Shown: positions 44,201-57,834, counted from the first letter of the stretch. The stretch is DNA of 64,000 bases from Carettochelys insculpta (GCF_033958435.1 NC_134138.1:31216598-31280597); one strand, 5' to 3'. Notes: generated by a model not told the origin, from the letters alone. Made by a program: numbers and translations.

Positions 44201-47200
44201 GTCGAGAAGATTACCTTTGTTTCTGTGAAGAAACTCCTAAGTAGTGAATGGAATGAAATAAAGTTGTGTGTAATTCTTAGCAGACTGTAAGCTTTTGCCG
44301 TGACACACTCCTGGCAAAAAGTTAACCCATTTTTAGTTACCTGCTGCTCTAAGCAAACTCTATAATGTGAGTTTAATAGTGATGCATTTAACCATGAATA
44401 GTGCTTGAAATTCTTATTGTTACTTTATTCCAACGGAAAACATGTTTAAATATGCTTCTGATGGTTCCAAAGCTTGTCCCGAAATGGGGAAAGGGTACAA
44501 TTGGGTAAACTGTTAATCCTTTGAATTTGTAGCTTTAAAAAAAAAACATTAACCTGCAAAATTTCCATCCATTTTGATGCGCTGCATAAAACTGCACTTT
44601 CTGCAATGATAGTGAATTCCAAATCTGCATTTTTTTAAATTGGGTGAAACTCCCATTTGCCTCACTGGGAGTTTTGCCAGAGCAAAGATAGCTGAATTTT
44701 CTCCATGTGGGCAGTAAATTTTTTCAGTCTTATTGCTCTCATTGATGACAGAGTTTATTGAATTCTTTGTTTTTTGGGAAGATAGAATATAATTTGCAGT
44801 AATAATAATAGTAATAATTTTGTCATTTGTAGGTTTTTGTGATTACTATGAAACGTCATGTTAGAATGGGAAGTCAAATAAAGAGAGGTACTTCTTTAAC
44901 ATCAAATTAAAAAATTAGGAAAAATTAGGTACGAAAAGGCCTCAACATGGTTTCCTTAGTAAATGTTTAGTTATCATTTTTGCAGGATAGAATACACATG
45001 CAGAAAAAAACACAGAAGTTAATGTTTATTTTTGGGATGCTTTATCGTCAGGCAAAGAGAAGTGACAGTTTCATGGTTAAGTGCCTAAAGTTGTTTTTGG
45101 CTTTGTAGTTGTTGAATTAGTCACTGCAAAGTTAACTAATGTGCATACCTTTTAAGATTTTTTTTCTTTGTAAAGAAATGAAGATATTTCATTACACCTT
45201 GCTGAGTAGCCTAGTTCTTGCATTAATTGTTAGCATTCTCTTCAGCTTTTCTTATCTTGAGTTATCCCAGGCATTATTTTTTAATTGTGGTATGATTGAT
45301 TGATTTGGCAGATACATTCTAAAATGCTGTTTTGTTCGGTTTGTTTGTTTTTTGTTTCTTTTAATTGACATAGAAAACTTGGGGTTTTTAAATACGTGTT
45401 CCTGAACTATACTAGTTTAGTTATTTCTATTTCAGACACATTGTCAGTGTGGCTTCTTCAAATGGGATTAAATTAGAATTCAGCGTGTCCAGTATTTTTT
45501 GTTTGGTTTGTTTTTTCACTAAATGTTAGAGATGTCCAAAACAACACTGAATGTGTGCAAAAGGTTCTTTTGCAGCACACTGTGCAATCTGATAAGAAAG
45601 AATTACAGTCCACTCAATTCTTCCTTTTGAAAATAAACAAAAACAAACAAACAAACAAAGAAGGCAACAGAAAGGGCTCAACTTTTTCTTCTGCTATGCT
45701 TTTGTGGGACTTTGCTATGGAACACACAAAACCAAATCCTCCAAGGGAAGGACTGTACATTTTTTTAAACAATTATTCGTATCATTTCATAAAGCTTTTT
45801 AAAACAACAAATGATCTAGTGGCTATTAGGATGATAGTTTAACAAATTTAATGTAAAAAATATTTTTTATAAAATGCTGCTACTTTTTAAAAAGCATTGA
45901 AATCAATAATCACACCCTCATTCAATTGTAATGTGAAGGAGAGTAACATTTTTATATTATACTTTATATTATGAGGCATTTTGTCTCCGGGTTTAGATTA
46001 GTTTTCATGAGAATATTGAGGCTATTTTACATTTCTAAAATCTGTGCTTTTTAGATCAGTTTTTTATTTTCTTTTTGTGCCAGATGGCTCCTTTCAACTC
46101 TTAAGTGCAGTTCGTAATTTGGGCACATTTTATAATAAAGAAAAAAATGCTAAACGCCATCTGAGATACAGTATATATGGCAAAAGGTACAATTCTTTGA
46201 TTGTATGGAAGAATCACTAGGGAAGTAATTTATCTTTGAGTGCATTTACATTGCATATGGAAGTCATGATTGCTCTATAATGAATGATGTATGCTGTTCA
46301 CTATCTTTAAACACTTTGAGTGCTATATAAAAATATTGAAAAATACACTATTGAGAAATATTTTTGTTCACATATCAATGTACTAGTTTCCTCCATGTTC
46401 TCCTAAGCAAATCCATTTGTCTATATTCCATAATTTACTCAACATACTACACTTATTGTTTCACTGTAATTTGTATTCATAAGCGTGCATATTGCAAACC
46501 TAAATTTCATGGTCATATTTACTTAGAATTCAGCAATATATCATCACACAGTCGTTTACAAATGTGGACGATCCTTTAAATTCTCTTTCCCTGGATGAGC
46601 AAGGGGAGCTGGGTGTCATCTTCAAATGTCCCATTGGACAGACAGAGAAGGTGGAATTTAAAACAGCTGGGGGCTTCCTCCTTTTCCTAAAGAGGAGTGT
46701 AGTGGCACCTCTAGCCAGCTTTGGAACATAGTAACTCATCATTTCCATGAGAGGTCCCACAGCGTCAAAGTTACAGTAACAGGTTCTTTAATTCTCACCC
46801 CCCTGACCTGCCTGCAGTAACAACACTGCCAGACCTGAGCTCAAGTATGCTACATGGGCAGGCATCGCCACATGTGCTGTGTAATCATCTCTTGTATTTG
46901 CACACATGCCCATTCGTGGTAACACTTTTCTAAATATGGGTTGCTGAATGCCCACTTTAGCTGAGGTTCAGTTTCTGGTTCTGGAACCTGGAGCACTTTC
47001 AAATGTGTGGTCTAAATCCACTACTGCTGCTAGAGACATCTCCAGCAAAAAGCGGCTTATGTGGCTGCTGACCCACAGAAACCTTGTGAGTTTCCTTGGC
47101 TACATAATTATGGAGGCAGCTCCCAATTTGAAGAGATACAAGTCCCTCAGCAGTGGCTCTGTCATGTTGATTTAGGTATTATGCCTCCCATGCACCCCAG

Positions 47201-47476
47201 GAGAAATTATGGGATCTGTCAATCCCAGCTACCATCTCTGTAGAAGTTTCTGCCAGTAGCTGGACTTTGGGGTGGTGGGGTAGACGTCCTGTAGGAAAAC
47301 ACAAGGATCTGGTCTTCTTCTCGAGGGTAGCAGCAGCTTATGGAGGTGAAGAGCTCCTCCATGTCTAGAGCTGTAGGAAGTCCTGCAGGCCTTGCAGGTT
47401 CATTGGAGAGCAGGGTGAAATCTTGACCTGGAACAGGGAATGACAGTGTGAACCCTTGGAGAGTTAGGGAGGTCCT
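41230..47476. other. Probable intron, AT-rich, few repeats
   Basis: Fragments of the ATTGACTTCAGTGGG-type repeat are suspected near 41865-42110, 42240-42350 and 44640-44705. TTTG/TTTTG tracts lie at 45330-45360. Part 46560-47420 is GC-richer with no recognised origin. No exons were recognised. Confidence 0.4.
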
Positions 47477-47758
47477 CTAAGGCTCTGTATAGACTAGATA
47501 TGGAAGTGGACAACTGATACGCACTTTTAGCTACGCCATTTGCATAGCTAAAGTCAATTTACTCGTGCTCAACTTCTGTGTCTGTCTACACGGCAAAAGG
47601 TTGACCTTCCCTCGACCTTCCATATTCCTCACCTCTTGTGAAGAATACAGGGGTCAGTGTTGACCCCAGGGATCATCATTTCATGCATTCACTAAATGAG
47701 ACCCCTGAAAATCGACCCTGAGTGGGTTGATCTTTCACTGTAATGTGGCTCTAGCCGT
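47477..47758 (+). mobile_element. MITE with GTGTAGAC-type ends, copy 3
   Basis: The start CTAAGGCTCTGTATAGACTAG and an interior TAGCTACGCCATTTGCATAG (local palindrome) followed by GTTGACC-rich segments match the family at 4957 and 7319. The ends are decayed. Confidence 0.55.
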
Positions 47759-48454
47759 AGAAAACGTTCTTTTTCCTCCTGCTCCCCCCAAACAGACTTC
47801 AAGAAGCTCCACAATTCCCAGATACAGGAAGCATTTTTTTTTTAATGTTTAAATCCTTCTGAACTAGTGAAATTTGCACACGGTTATGCCAGTACCTATG
47901 CTCTCCTAGGACTTACTTGAGCTAGAAAGCTGAAGAGATTTTCCACTGGATAAAGGTCTTAATGAGCAAGAAAGGTTTTGGCATGCTTGTTTTTCTTTTC
48001 TTTTTATTCTAAGCGATTTAAACACGTAATAACTATATTTACATGTGCTACTCAGATTTAGTATGACCATATTAGAAAACTTCTGGTCATTGGTTTAGAG
48101 GTCTTCTTTATTTATAGTGCATTTGTATTTATAATTATATTCATTTGTTTTGAACATAAATGTAGCTGGGTTTTATTTAAATAAAAATATCAACACGAAT
48201 AATTTGCATTACATGCACTGCTGAAGTTGACTTGGTTTGGTTCTCGTTCTGAAATACGGATGTTTCTTTCTGTCAACCTTTCCCCTCCTCAATAATGAGC
48301 ACAGAATTATTTCATATAAATATTCTACAAGAAAACACCTCTAAATATGAACAGTTTGGGCAGGTATCTGTGTTTTTGTCAGGTCATTCCTACCAGGTAT
48401 GTTTTACTTTTCACTAACGGACAGCACTTTCTCTTCACCCCTTCTCATCTGCTA

Positions 48455-48477
48455 ATAATAATAATAATAATAATAAC
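48455..48477 (+). repeat. (TAA)n microsatellite
   Basis: CTAATAATAATAATAATAAT continues to AATAACAAG. Confidence 0.9.
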
Positions 48478-48569
48478 AAGAATTGCTGTCTTATGATTCT
48501 GTTCTGCCTTTTATTCAAGGATCTCAGGGTACTTGACAAACATGAATTGTATCTCACAAAGTCCAGGTC

Positions 48570-48840
48570 CACAATAATGGGGAAGATTGAATTAAGATAC
48601 GCACCTCCAGCTACATTAATTACGTAACTGGTGTTGATGTGCCTTAGTGTGTGATTCTGCATGGTCTCCACTGTAGGAGGTCAAAGGGAGTGATCGTTCC
48701 CATTAACTTCCCATATTCCTTGTGAGGAGCTGGAAGATCAGTGGTAATGGAGGTGCCCTCTGAGTTCAGTTGAGCATGTTCCTGCCACATGTGCTAAGTG
48801 AAACACTTGAAGATGGACTGTGGCGGTGTGGAACTGCTCA
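48570..48840 (+). mobile_element. MITE fragment of the GTGTAGAC family, copy 4
   Basis: AATTAAGATACGCACCTCCA, GCTACATTAATTACGTAAC and CCATATTCCTTGTGAGGAGC correspond in order to interior blocks of the family. The termini are not recognisable. Confidence 0.5.
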
Positions 48841-48869
48841 AAGCAAGGTGGAGGTATGATTATACCCCT

Positions 48870-48975
48870 TGCATAAAGATGTAAACTGTGGCAGAGAGAG
48901 GCTAAGTGATTTGTTTAGGGTAGTCACACAGTGAGCCAGTGGAAAAGTTGGGACTAAAGTTTGGACTCCTGACTG
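48870..48975 (-). repeat. MIR SINE fragment
   Basis: AGAGAGGCTAAGTGATTTGT and GTCACACAGTGAGCCAGTGG are the inverted MIR core (CTCACTGTGTGAC ... CAAGTCACTTAGCCTCTCT). MIR is an ancient tRNA-derived SINE shared across amniotes. Confidence 0.75.
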
Positions 48976-49903
48976 TCAGTTCCCTACTGTAGCAAGCAAA
49001 CAAATTTCCACCAGTGCTGGGTGTTTCAGTTTCTTCACACTTGGTTTAAACTTTTCTTCTTTTTCTGCAGCACTGCCTGTTAAGCACTCAGTGGAGGTTT
49101 ATGGGCTGTTCTTCCTGTTGGACTAGAAGTGGGTTTTAGTAGTATTCCTTTGGATACTGAGGTCAGGGGTTTGGAGCTGTCTCAGCACCACTGCCCACAT
49201 ACTCCCCTCCTCCCCTGCCTCATCACCACATTCACAGATCCTAGTGGCTCCTCTCAGAGTATGGCTGTTCTAGCAGATGTGCTCTCACTTTCACAAATCA
49301 GCCTTCTCTCATTGTGGCCCCGAGATCAAAATTCACTCTGCTCCCTGGTGCTGCTCCGTGTCTGCCATAAGGTGCAGTACTGGCAACCCTGCTTGAGCTT
49401 GTTCACTCTATATAGAAGTCAAAGCTTTACAGTGCTCCTGAGTTGTTAAGGCCTCAGCCGTGAGAGATTTCATGTGGCCTTTAAAACTTAGTTCGTACCC
49501 AGTCTCTTGGGACTTAACTAGGCCACAGGATGAACCCTAAAATGGTTCACTTTGTGGCTGTTAAAGTGATATATTGCCACTTTTGGGTGATAGGAAGGAC
49601 CACTTTTGGCATTGTGCTGCCCAACAGTGCACCCACTGAATAATTTCGCAGCATGGTACATGTTCTGTCTTGTGTTTAATTATCTTTTAATTATCAAAGC
49701 AGTAATGAAGTTAGTAAGCATAAGAATAGTGTATAGATCAGTAAGATCCACTGGAAAAAATTCAGAGAAGGGGACCAAGCCAAACACCACAATTTGTGCA
49801 TCTGAGTATCATTGTCTATTTGTAGGTCTGAAAAGTTTATTTAAAATAAACATTTAAGAAATTTCACTTGAAAAAAGTTATCTTTGGTTTCTATTGTATG
49901 TTA
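48976..49903. other. Unassigned, no gene
   Basis: An open frame at 49129-49449 has no recognisable motif or splice context. Nothing else is seen. Confidence 0.35.
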
Positions 49904-50218
49904 CAGACTGAACCTGTCTAATCTGGAACTCTCTTGTCCAGCAGCATCCATAATACATCATGATTTTAATTAGTTGGGTGACTGCTTATCTGGGGTGTGG
50001 CCAAGTTTTCAGTGGTCCCATAAAGATTTTTTACTGCAACCAGTCCTGCTTCTCAGTGTTCTGTGCTGTTATTTAGCTATAATTTACCCCTGAGTGTCTT
50101 GTAAGAACCCTGTAAGCAGAGATTGTTGGTATTGTGCTGGAAAATATTGACCTCCTTTGGTGTGGCAAATTCTCTAGTCTGGCACCAGTCAGGTCCCAAA
50201 CGAGAGAGGTTCAACCTG
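49904..50218. mobile_element. Tc1/mariner-like non-autonomous element
   Basis: The left end CAGACTGAACCTGTCTAATC and right end GAGAGAGGTTCAACCTG are inverted (CAGGTTGAACCTCTCTC). TCTGGCACC and CCAGCAGCATCC are the next paired blocks. A TA precedes the left end; the right TA is decayed. The CAGGTTGAACCTCTCT terminus is common in turtle DNA. Confidence 0.65.
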
Positions 50219-50539
50219 TGGTAGTAAATAATTAACCCCATTCATCAGTGATTTGCGAAGTGCTGTGTAAGCATCAATGTATTATTTGCAATAGTGTAGC
50301 TGCAGCAACTCCAATCTGGAAGGGGCCATTACGCCAAGGAAATGAGAATCCCTTCCCCAAAAAGCTAACAAGCAAAGGCCATAGCAATTCATTCAAGTCT
50401 GCAAGAGCATAGAGCAGAGCCCTACAGTAGGAGGGGTGATCACAATGGGAGCTGTCTGTACTAAGCACCTTTGACAATTAGGCTATCTGTTTAGATGTCT
50501 AAATATGGATTTAAAGGGCTAAGGTTTTCCTCAGGCCTG
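50219..50539. other. Unassigned spacer
   Basis: No gene recognised. Confidence 0.3.
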
Positions 50540-50757
50540 GTTGCTTAGCCGTACTTGACATGCCTACAGTGGTGTCTTCCATGCAGTAAGGTTAACAGGG
50601 GCCACTCTTCTGTCGATACTGGCTCCTCTTCTCATTTTGCATTGATGGGAGCATGTGTAGAGATTGATTTATTGCATCATTAATAAAGTGATACATCGAT
50701 GCCTGGTGGACTGATCCCTGATGGTTCGATCCCTGGTGTAATGATGACATACCCTCA
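50540..50757 (+). mobile_element. Possible MITE fragment of the GTGTAGAC family, copy 5
   Basis: It ends GATGACATACCCTCAGTA, like the GTGTAGACATACCC terminus. Interior TGATGGGAGCATGTGTAGAG resembles family blocks. Strongly decayed. Confidence 0.35.
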
Positions 50758-53357
50758 GTAATCAGCTGAAGTGTTCACATTGAATCAGAAGGGTTGAGAG
50801 AGTAGAACACACGCTTCCTGACTTACAGGCTACAATTGTAACTGCTGCTGATGTGGTCACATGTGGCACAGCAAGAGCAGAAGTTTAATTCTGCTCTCAG
50901 TTGAAGGCTATGCTCAGTTTTTCTCTCCAATTTTTGCAAAATATCTTCTGAAATCATTACCTTTGTGTAAATTGCCTGCTTTGCAAACAGTACCATCAAG
51001 ATATGCAAAAGCAACACGTCCCTAGCTTTCACTTGCTGGACAATTAGAGCCTGAATTTACTTCAGGAATAGTGAAGCTGTATCAATATGTGATGATGCAA
51101 ATTTGTCTGTTGTCAAAACTTTAAACATGGAAGGTGTCTCCTTGTGGGTGTTATTTTGGTCTTACAGCATAAATATGCCAATGCTGATTCTTATAACTGA
51201 GTTCTGAAGTGCAGTGAAAGTGGGGAAGGTGGATGAAATGGGAAGGTTCAAGGCTAACAGGAGAAATGGGAAGAAGTTGCTTCTGTTTGTCTTCCAGCTG
51301 TGCACATCACAAGGCACTCCTCTACATAGCTGTAATAGGATTTTGTAACTTCTTACAGTTGATAAGAATTAGGCACACACATTTAGCAAAGACTAGATTC
51401 ATAAGGACAGCATGTTAAGCTCCCCTCTTCTGTTTTAGCCATCTTATTTCCCTGGAGGAAATACGTACGATTCTACTTTTTATAACTTCTAAGTAACACT
51501 CCCTACTTCTTTATTTCAGTCCTCCGAAATGCCTGTATTTCAGTAGTGGGTGGAACTGGAAGTTATACATAGTCTTGCAAAGTACTATGCTATCCTTGTG
51601 GACAAAGTGTGCTATATGAATGTATAATGTAATGTCTTATGATATTGAGAGTTTGTGTTTTACAGTACATAATATGTGTGCTCTTGAAGATGAATAATGT
51701 CCCTGTATTTTAGAAAGCTCATTAATGAGTTCAGTTTTGCTGCTCTGAGTCATGTTTTTAATATCTGCTTTATACAAATTATGAGTCCCTGTAAAGACAA
51801 TCAAAGCCCTTTTTATTTGATAGCATGTAAAGCATGTACAGCATGCAAAGCTTCCCTGTTTTATAAATACATTTAGACCTTCTACGCAGAAATTCTTTAC
51901 CACAAATATGTAAGGACACATACTTTTGGTAAAAAGTGAGTGAGGAGATATATAGCACTGAAACTCAATAGTATTGGTAGCTACAAAAAGCTTGCAGTAT
52001 ATCCTTTCTCTGCTCAGAGCCACTGTTCCCGAGCAATAGTTGCTTAACAATAGTCTTAAAATACCGTAGACTGAAAATTTAGGCTCGAAGAAAAATATAC
52101 ATGATTGAAGGCCTGTAGAAGTGGTGGATATTGCTAAGGAGGCCATCACTAGCTATTTGGTCTGTGTATACTGTTGAAACATTAGTTCTGCTGGTTGCTA
52201 CATATCTGTCCTCCAGTGATGGGAAGAAAACATACCCAACACTCCTCATGTGGAAACCCGACTGAAAGAGCAGGGGTGGTCAGGTTTGGGGCTATGCTAG
52301 CAATCTGCTAGGAGTCTGAGGGCTTCAGGTAATTTGCATCAAAGTTTTGAAAACTGCTGCTATCTTGATCTTTAGTGTAGAGTCATCTGGCCACCTCTCT
52401 GAGTTCCAGAGTTACTTGCTCTACTTGGATCCAGGTGGCTTTGATTTAGATGCAACATGTCCTACTGGATCATAAAATTACCAAGGGGCTGCGTCTTTTT
52501 GATAAAAGCAATATCTCAGTATTGTATACAGGATTGCTCACCATCAGAATGATGAGTTTGCCCACAAAATGATAAGGTTTTTTTTAATTTATATTTTTGG
52601 ATCCGTGTTTTAATACTTTTTGGAGCCTACTCTGCCCACACGTGTGAGTGACAGTGTTTCCTACTCTTCCAGAAGTAGAGAATGAGGTGACTTTTAGGTC
52701 CACATTTTCTCCACTCCCTCTTCCTCCAAATCAAGCCTGTACTCCCCCACCTCATTTCTGCATCCATGTCAGTTTTATCCTCAGTTTCAATTTAGCTCCT
52801 CCTGCAGTTGCCAGGGCTCTTCATCCCTCTTTTACAGGCCTGTGGGGAGGAGGAAGAGGCACAGGGTAGATTTCCCTTTTTCCTCCTTCTAGGCTAGAGG
52901 GGACAGCTCCATGGACTCTTTGTGTCCCTTTTCCCCTTCTCAGACCTGCTGTTGCAGGGAGGTTGGGGGGAGGGCGAGAAAGGGAAGGAGGAACAGAAGA
53001 GGTTCCTTTTGCAAACAGAATTGTCCTGAGCTGCTGGGCTTTTTGTGCTCTCTTCCCTTGTGTGGAGAGGAAACCTTTGCATCTGCTGTTCCTCAGGAGT
53101 CTAGGAAGTGGGGAAGGCTGCCAGTCAGAAGTGTCTTGCTCCCCTCTAGCAGGGTTGAAACGGCTAGAGCTTTTTGTGTCATTTTGAGACTTATTCCTGC
53201 CCCAAGAAACCCCTTGAACTGTAAAAAACGTCACAGGATGGCAACCCTGAGATGTATAGGCCTGAAAAGGAGGGATGCCAATAGTAGGGATTTTTCTGTG
53301 GAAGCCAGATATTACCCTTTACATTCCACATCTGTCCAGGATGTTTCAGCTTATCTG
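50758..53357. other. Unassigned; AT-rich, then a GC-richer block
   Basis: A 170-codon open frame on the minus strand at 51637-52149 has no recognisable motif. Part 52650-53240 is GC-richer, with CCTCTTCCTCC and GGGAGGAGG tracts, and may be an old repeat. No exon can be supported. Confidence 0.35.
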
Positions 53358-53652
53358 AGGCTAAGTCTATACTATGGAAATAAGACAATTTCAGATACGT
53401 AGTTGTTGCTACGGCATTTGTGTAGCTAGAATCGCTGCATCGGAATCAATTTATTTCCCCAGTGAAGACCTAGCCTCTATACTCTTGTGTAAGCCTAGCG
53501 TACTCCATGTGAGGTCAACTGCCGACCTCAGGGTGATCGATTTTTGCCACATCTTAACCAGACGTGCAAAATCAAATTCCGGAACATCAACCCTGACCAG
53601 CTCAATCTTCCGCTTAATAACAACAAGCTCTAAGTGTGAATGGCTTTTAGCC
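53358..53652 (+). mobile_element. MITE with GTGTAGAC-type ends, copy 6
   Basis: The start GGCTAAGTCTATACTATGG and end CTCTAAGTGTGAATGGCTTTT are decayed inverted ends. The interior CATTTGTGTAGCTAGAATCG and GATCGATTTTTGCC match the family. Confidence 0.6.
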
Positions 53653-56600
53653 TGATACCTTCTCAATAATTACAGACATTTAAAGGCTAGATGTGCTGTT
53701 TCACATTTATGCTGTTCCAGGTCTGAGTTAAACATTCCTCAGTGCTTTTCAGTGGGGCAAAGAGACTTTCTCTTTTCCTCTGTTTATTGCTCTGTAGAGG
53801 CTTGGATGAATCAGTGCCTTGCACAGAAACCCTTTTGTATTTTTTTAACCAGTTTAGTAATGAAAAAAACAACTTGTGCCTTTTCAATAGCCATAACTGT
53901 TATCTCTTGTAAAAGTCTACATAAGTGTAAGTAATTGCTTGCACTTGGCTCTTTGAGAGTGGAAAACCTGTAATCAGCAATGTCAATTGTACTGTGCATG
54001 TAAAGGGAAGTTATTGGATGATATGAGGACGTTAGAGTTAATTCTTGTAGGTCTTTCTTTCCTATATTATTTATGCTACTTTGAAAATCTTTTGTAACTA
54101 AATGGTGTCTTGGGAGGGGAGGGAAATATTACGTTGATATGTACGTTTGAAAGACATTGAGCAAAGAAAGTTTTGTTTGGATTGGATTTAAGAAAAACAG
54201 ATGTACTAGCTGTGTATCAATCAGGCTTCCTTTGTTCAGCATTTATGTTCTGAATCTGTTTCATGAATGAACATAAAAAGATAATCTAAGGCTGAGTTTG
54301 TTTAATGGGTTGGGTCAATATAAACTAAAGCAAAAAGTAAATACCTTTTTTGTAATCTCCCCCAAATCCATTAGAGAAATATGAATCATTCTTCTGGTAA
54401 TTAATTCGGGATAGCTAGGGCCAAAGTGAACTGTGCCTTTAATAGAAGTTTGAGGAAAGTTATTGTCCTCCCTTCTCCCATCTCTATTTGGCCCATGGCT
54501 GAAAAGAATGATCTGTGTGTACGTGTACAGAGATGAGAGTCACATTTGCATTCACATGAACCTTGAAGCTTGCTGCAGCTCTGATGTGTGCACTGTTACA
54601 GAGCTGTCGGTCTTATCACAGGAAGTGTTGCGGAAAACAGTTGTTCTGTCTTTCTCTCTGCCCAGTTCCCAGAATGTGGTGATTAACGATTCTTCTTTCC
54701 CCGCACTGATCATTCAGATTGGTCTCTGATTGAAAAGGAACTACCAGTATTTGCCACTTGATTTGTAGTCTCAGCACATTTTCCCCACTTCTATTTAAAA
54801 AACAAAACAAAAATTTTAAAAACAAATCACCCACAATGTAGGTTTTGCCTTTTGAAGCTGTATGGTAGGTTTTTTTTTTTAAAGATCTGTCTACAGCAAA
54901 ATTTTGCTCTCCATACTCACAGGAAAAGCCCCATGATGTAAGAAGTCTTTTTTTTTCTATAATGGGCCAGATTATAATTCCTGAGACACTGCTGAAGATG
55001 TGGTATAATTTTTATTGACATCACATGATTTATTATGGATTTGCAGCAGTGCAGCGGTGGGAGTCTGCTCATTGTTTGTGGACAGATTGAATATGAGATA
55101 TGAAGTGTAGCTCTTCATGATATACAATAATAAGCTGGCCCACATACCAGTTTGGTTGAACAGCAAGTGTATATATCTCTATAATAACAATATGAAACAG
55201 TAATTGACAAGAGGAGACATGAGTTGGATGTCTCAAACCGAAATTTAAGCAATTGTGTGTTTACACTTTAAAACCTCCTTTTCTGAGTTTTAGAGATATT
55301 AAGACTATTTCAGAGCTGGTGAAAGTGAGACTTTGCTAGTCTCACCAGTTATAGGGAAAGTACCATGTGTGTTATGCTTCATGTAGCTCTGTGACTGACA
55401 TGCACTTCAGGGTTTGCATCAGTACTCTAGAGTCACATTTTCTGTCTCTCTTTCTGAACACTCTTGCTCCAACTTTTTAATGCCACGAAAAGTAACCCAA
55501 TGACCCAACTGAAGTGACTTGCAAATGATTTCTTAAAATCTCTGCGTGGTGGTGTTATGTGTTGACTGGACCATATTGCAAGAGGGACATACATTCATTT
55601 AAATATACCTTTGTTGGTTTAAGTTCGCTGAGGCTGCTGCCTGTCAGATTCCGTTCCACTGTGATGGTCCATACATCACAATATTGTGAAACCTTGCTGA
55701 AGCATAGAGCCAATTGGGAGTGTTAAGTATATGGTATGATTTTAGTATATGACATAAAAGTGAAATACGTTAAATCTCAAAGTTTTTTATGTAATTTGTT
55801 TAAAGAATTCCACTACTTTGCAGAAACGTGAGATACATTAAAACACTCACACGACTCTAGCATCTCACACAAATGATCACAATAAACACTGACTAAGTGA
55901 GTTTAAAATGGGCTGTGCACCAGCCTCCCCTTCATTGTTTGGGGCATTCAGCACAAATTCCTAACTTCATTTAAAAAAAGTGAACATTTTGTAAAGTTTG
56001 TTAAGTTCATTTGATGAAAAGTGCTACAGAAATGCAAAGTACTATTATTTTCAGGTCATGCGAGTCGTGTACTTTTAAATCTTCTGTACTTCTCCCAATT
56101 TGGATTATGGTATTGAGACTCTTTGATTGTATCCCCTTCTCGCCCCTTTCTAAATATTGAGCAGAATCCTGATCCTGAACTGCCAACTTTAAGAACTGTA
56201 TAGTTCAAATCTAGAGGTCCTGTTGGTGTTAGCGAGAGCTTTGCCTGAATAATGTCCTCAGGATTAAATCCCAGGATAATGTTTCTCCAGTGACTGTGGC
56301 AAAGGGACTGTAAACCATGATCATTTTAAAATAGTAAGGTGTTATGTCTAGTTTTGCAGAGCCTTAAATATCAATCTGAGATGCAGGTTCATAGAGAGAG
56401 GAGAATAAGTAACCAGCTGAGAACTACTCTTTTTTAAAAAGAAGTTGACACTGATACATCCTTTTAAAGTAAAGACCAAGAAAATTTTTTTTAAGTTGAC
56501 AGGAGACACTTGCTGACATTATCCAGAGGAAAAGAGATAAGCAAATAATAATAGTATTCTATTTCTGTGTGATCGCTTGCATATAGACCAAACATTAAAA

Positions 56601-57268
56601 TGTACAAAGCCAGTTCCTGTGACAGTGGAGCTGATAAATCAGATGAAAATCTGACCATGGTAATTTTGGTGGGTTCCGGTGCTTGGATCTTATTATCTCT
56701 TATGTAAATTGGATAAGAATAGCCAGAACTAAATATTATTCTGAGATAACTTATTGAACTTCCTGGTAAAGTGGTATATGCTAGCTGATTGTTAGAGATG
56801 TATGTAATTGTTAATAATGTGGTTCTTTGCAGCCAATAACTATACGTGGGGCGTCTGAAAATAATCGCTGATTTGTCTTAGTGCACTCAAGTGAGACTTT
56901 ATTGTGGAGCAAAATAGCCCAAAATAGCATGGTCTCCAAATTAGGCTACTAGAGATGGTGAGGGCGGCGGGGGGAGGGGAAGGGGAGCAGTTTTCTCAGT
57001 AGCTATGAGGCCAGTTTAGTGCCCTATACATCTGGCTTCTATACTGGCTTTAGTTACACTTTTCATAGGCTTTAAGTTGAGAATCGACCTTTCTTACCCC
57101 TGTAGACTATCATCCTGCTTAATACAGGCCACAGAATTTCTCTTTTGCTGCTGAATACAGCAGATGGTGAGTTTACTAGTAAGTCATATAGAAACAGATT
57201 CATTCTAGCATTTTAATGTAAAAAAAGAGACATCCTTTCCATTTTTCCTTTTAGTTTTATTTATTATA
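53653..57268. other. Unassigned, AT-rich, no gene
   Basis: Short open frames only. No RNA gene or element recognised with confidence. Confidence 0.4.
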
Positions 57269-57502
57269 CAGCAAACTCTTTCATATCCAGCAGCCCTGGG
57301 ACTGGGAGGTTGCCAGATGTTCAACTATTCTGGATAATAGAGAGGTGTACCTACAACGCATAACGCTAAAGAAAAACAAGATGTGTATTTACTTTCACTA
57401 TACTATACTTCTGGAAAATGTAACTAAAATTTACTTAATGTTAAAATGTCAGTTGTTTGAGAGTTCTGGATTGTAGAATGCCAGATATGAAAGTGTTTAC
57501 TG
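57269..57502. mobile_element. Tc1/mariner-type (pogo/Tigger-like) non-autonomous element
   Basis: The left end CAGCAAACTCTTTCATATCC and right end GGATATGAAAGTGTTTACTG type (here CCAGATATGAAAGTGTTTAC then TG) are inverted. TA lies directly outside both ends (57267-57268 and 57503-57504), the mariner target duplication. At 234 bases it is too short to encode a transposase. Confidence 0.82.
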
Positions 57503-57834
57503 TAGCTTGCTTACAACAATGCACATGAATTTTTTTTTTTTTTTGAGGTAGTACTTGCAGTTTGCGAGTGGTAGAGATGCTGTTCTAGTCAAATCTATTT
57601 TGTCTATTTATTAAGGCTTTTCATACAGTCTCACATGACATTCTTAGTAACAAACTAGGGAAATACAACTGAGACGGAGTTACTATAAGGTGGGTATACA
57701 AACAGCTGGATACCTATTCCAAGACTGTATTAATGAATGATTCGTAGTTACGCTGAAAGGACATAATGAGTGGAATTCTGCAGGGATCAGTTCTGAATCC
57801 AGTTTTCTTCAATATCTTTATTAATTATTTAGAT

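Noticed and set aside
56845..56960. A mariner-like end (GGGGCGTCTGAAAATAATCG)
   Set aside because: No matching inverted end or TA duplication could be found nearby.
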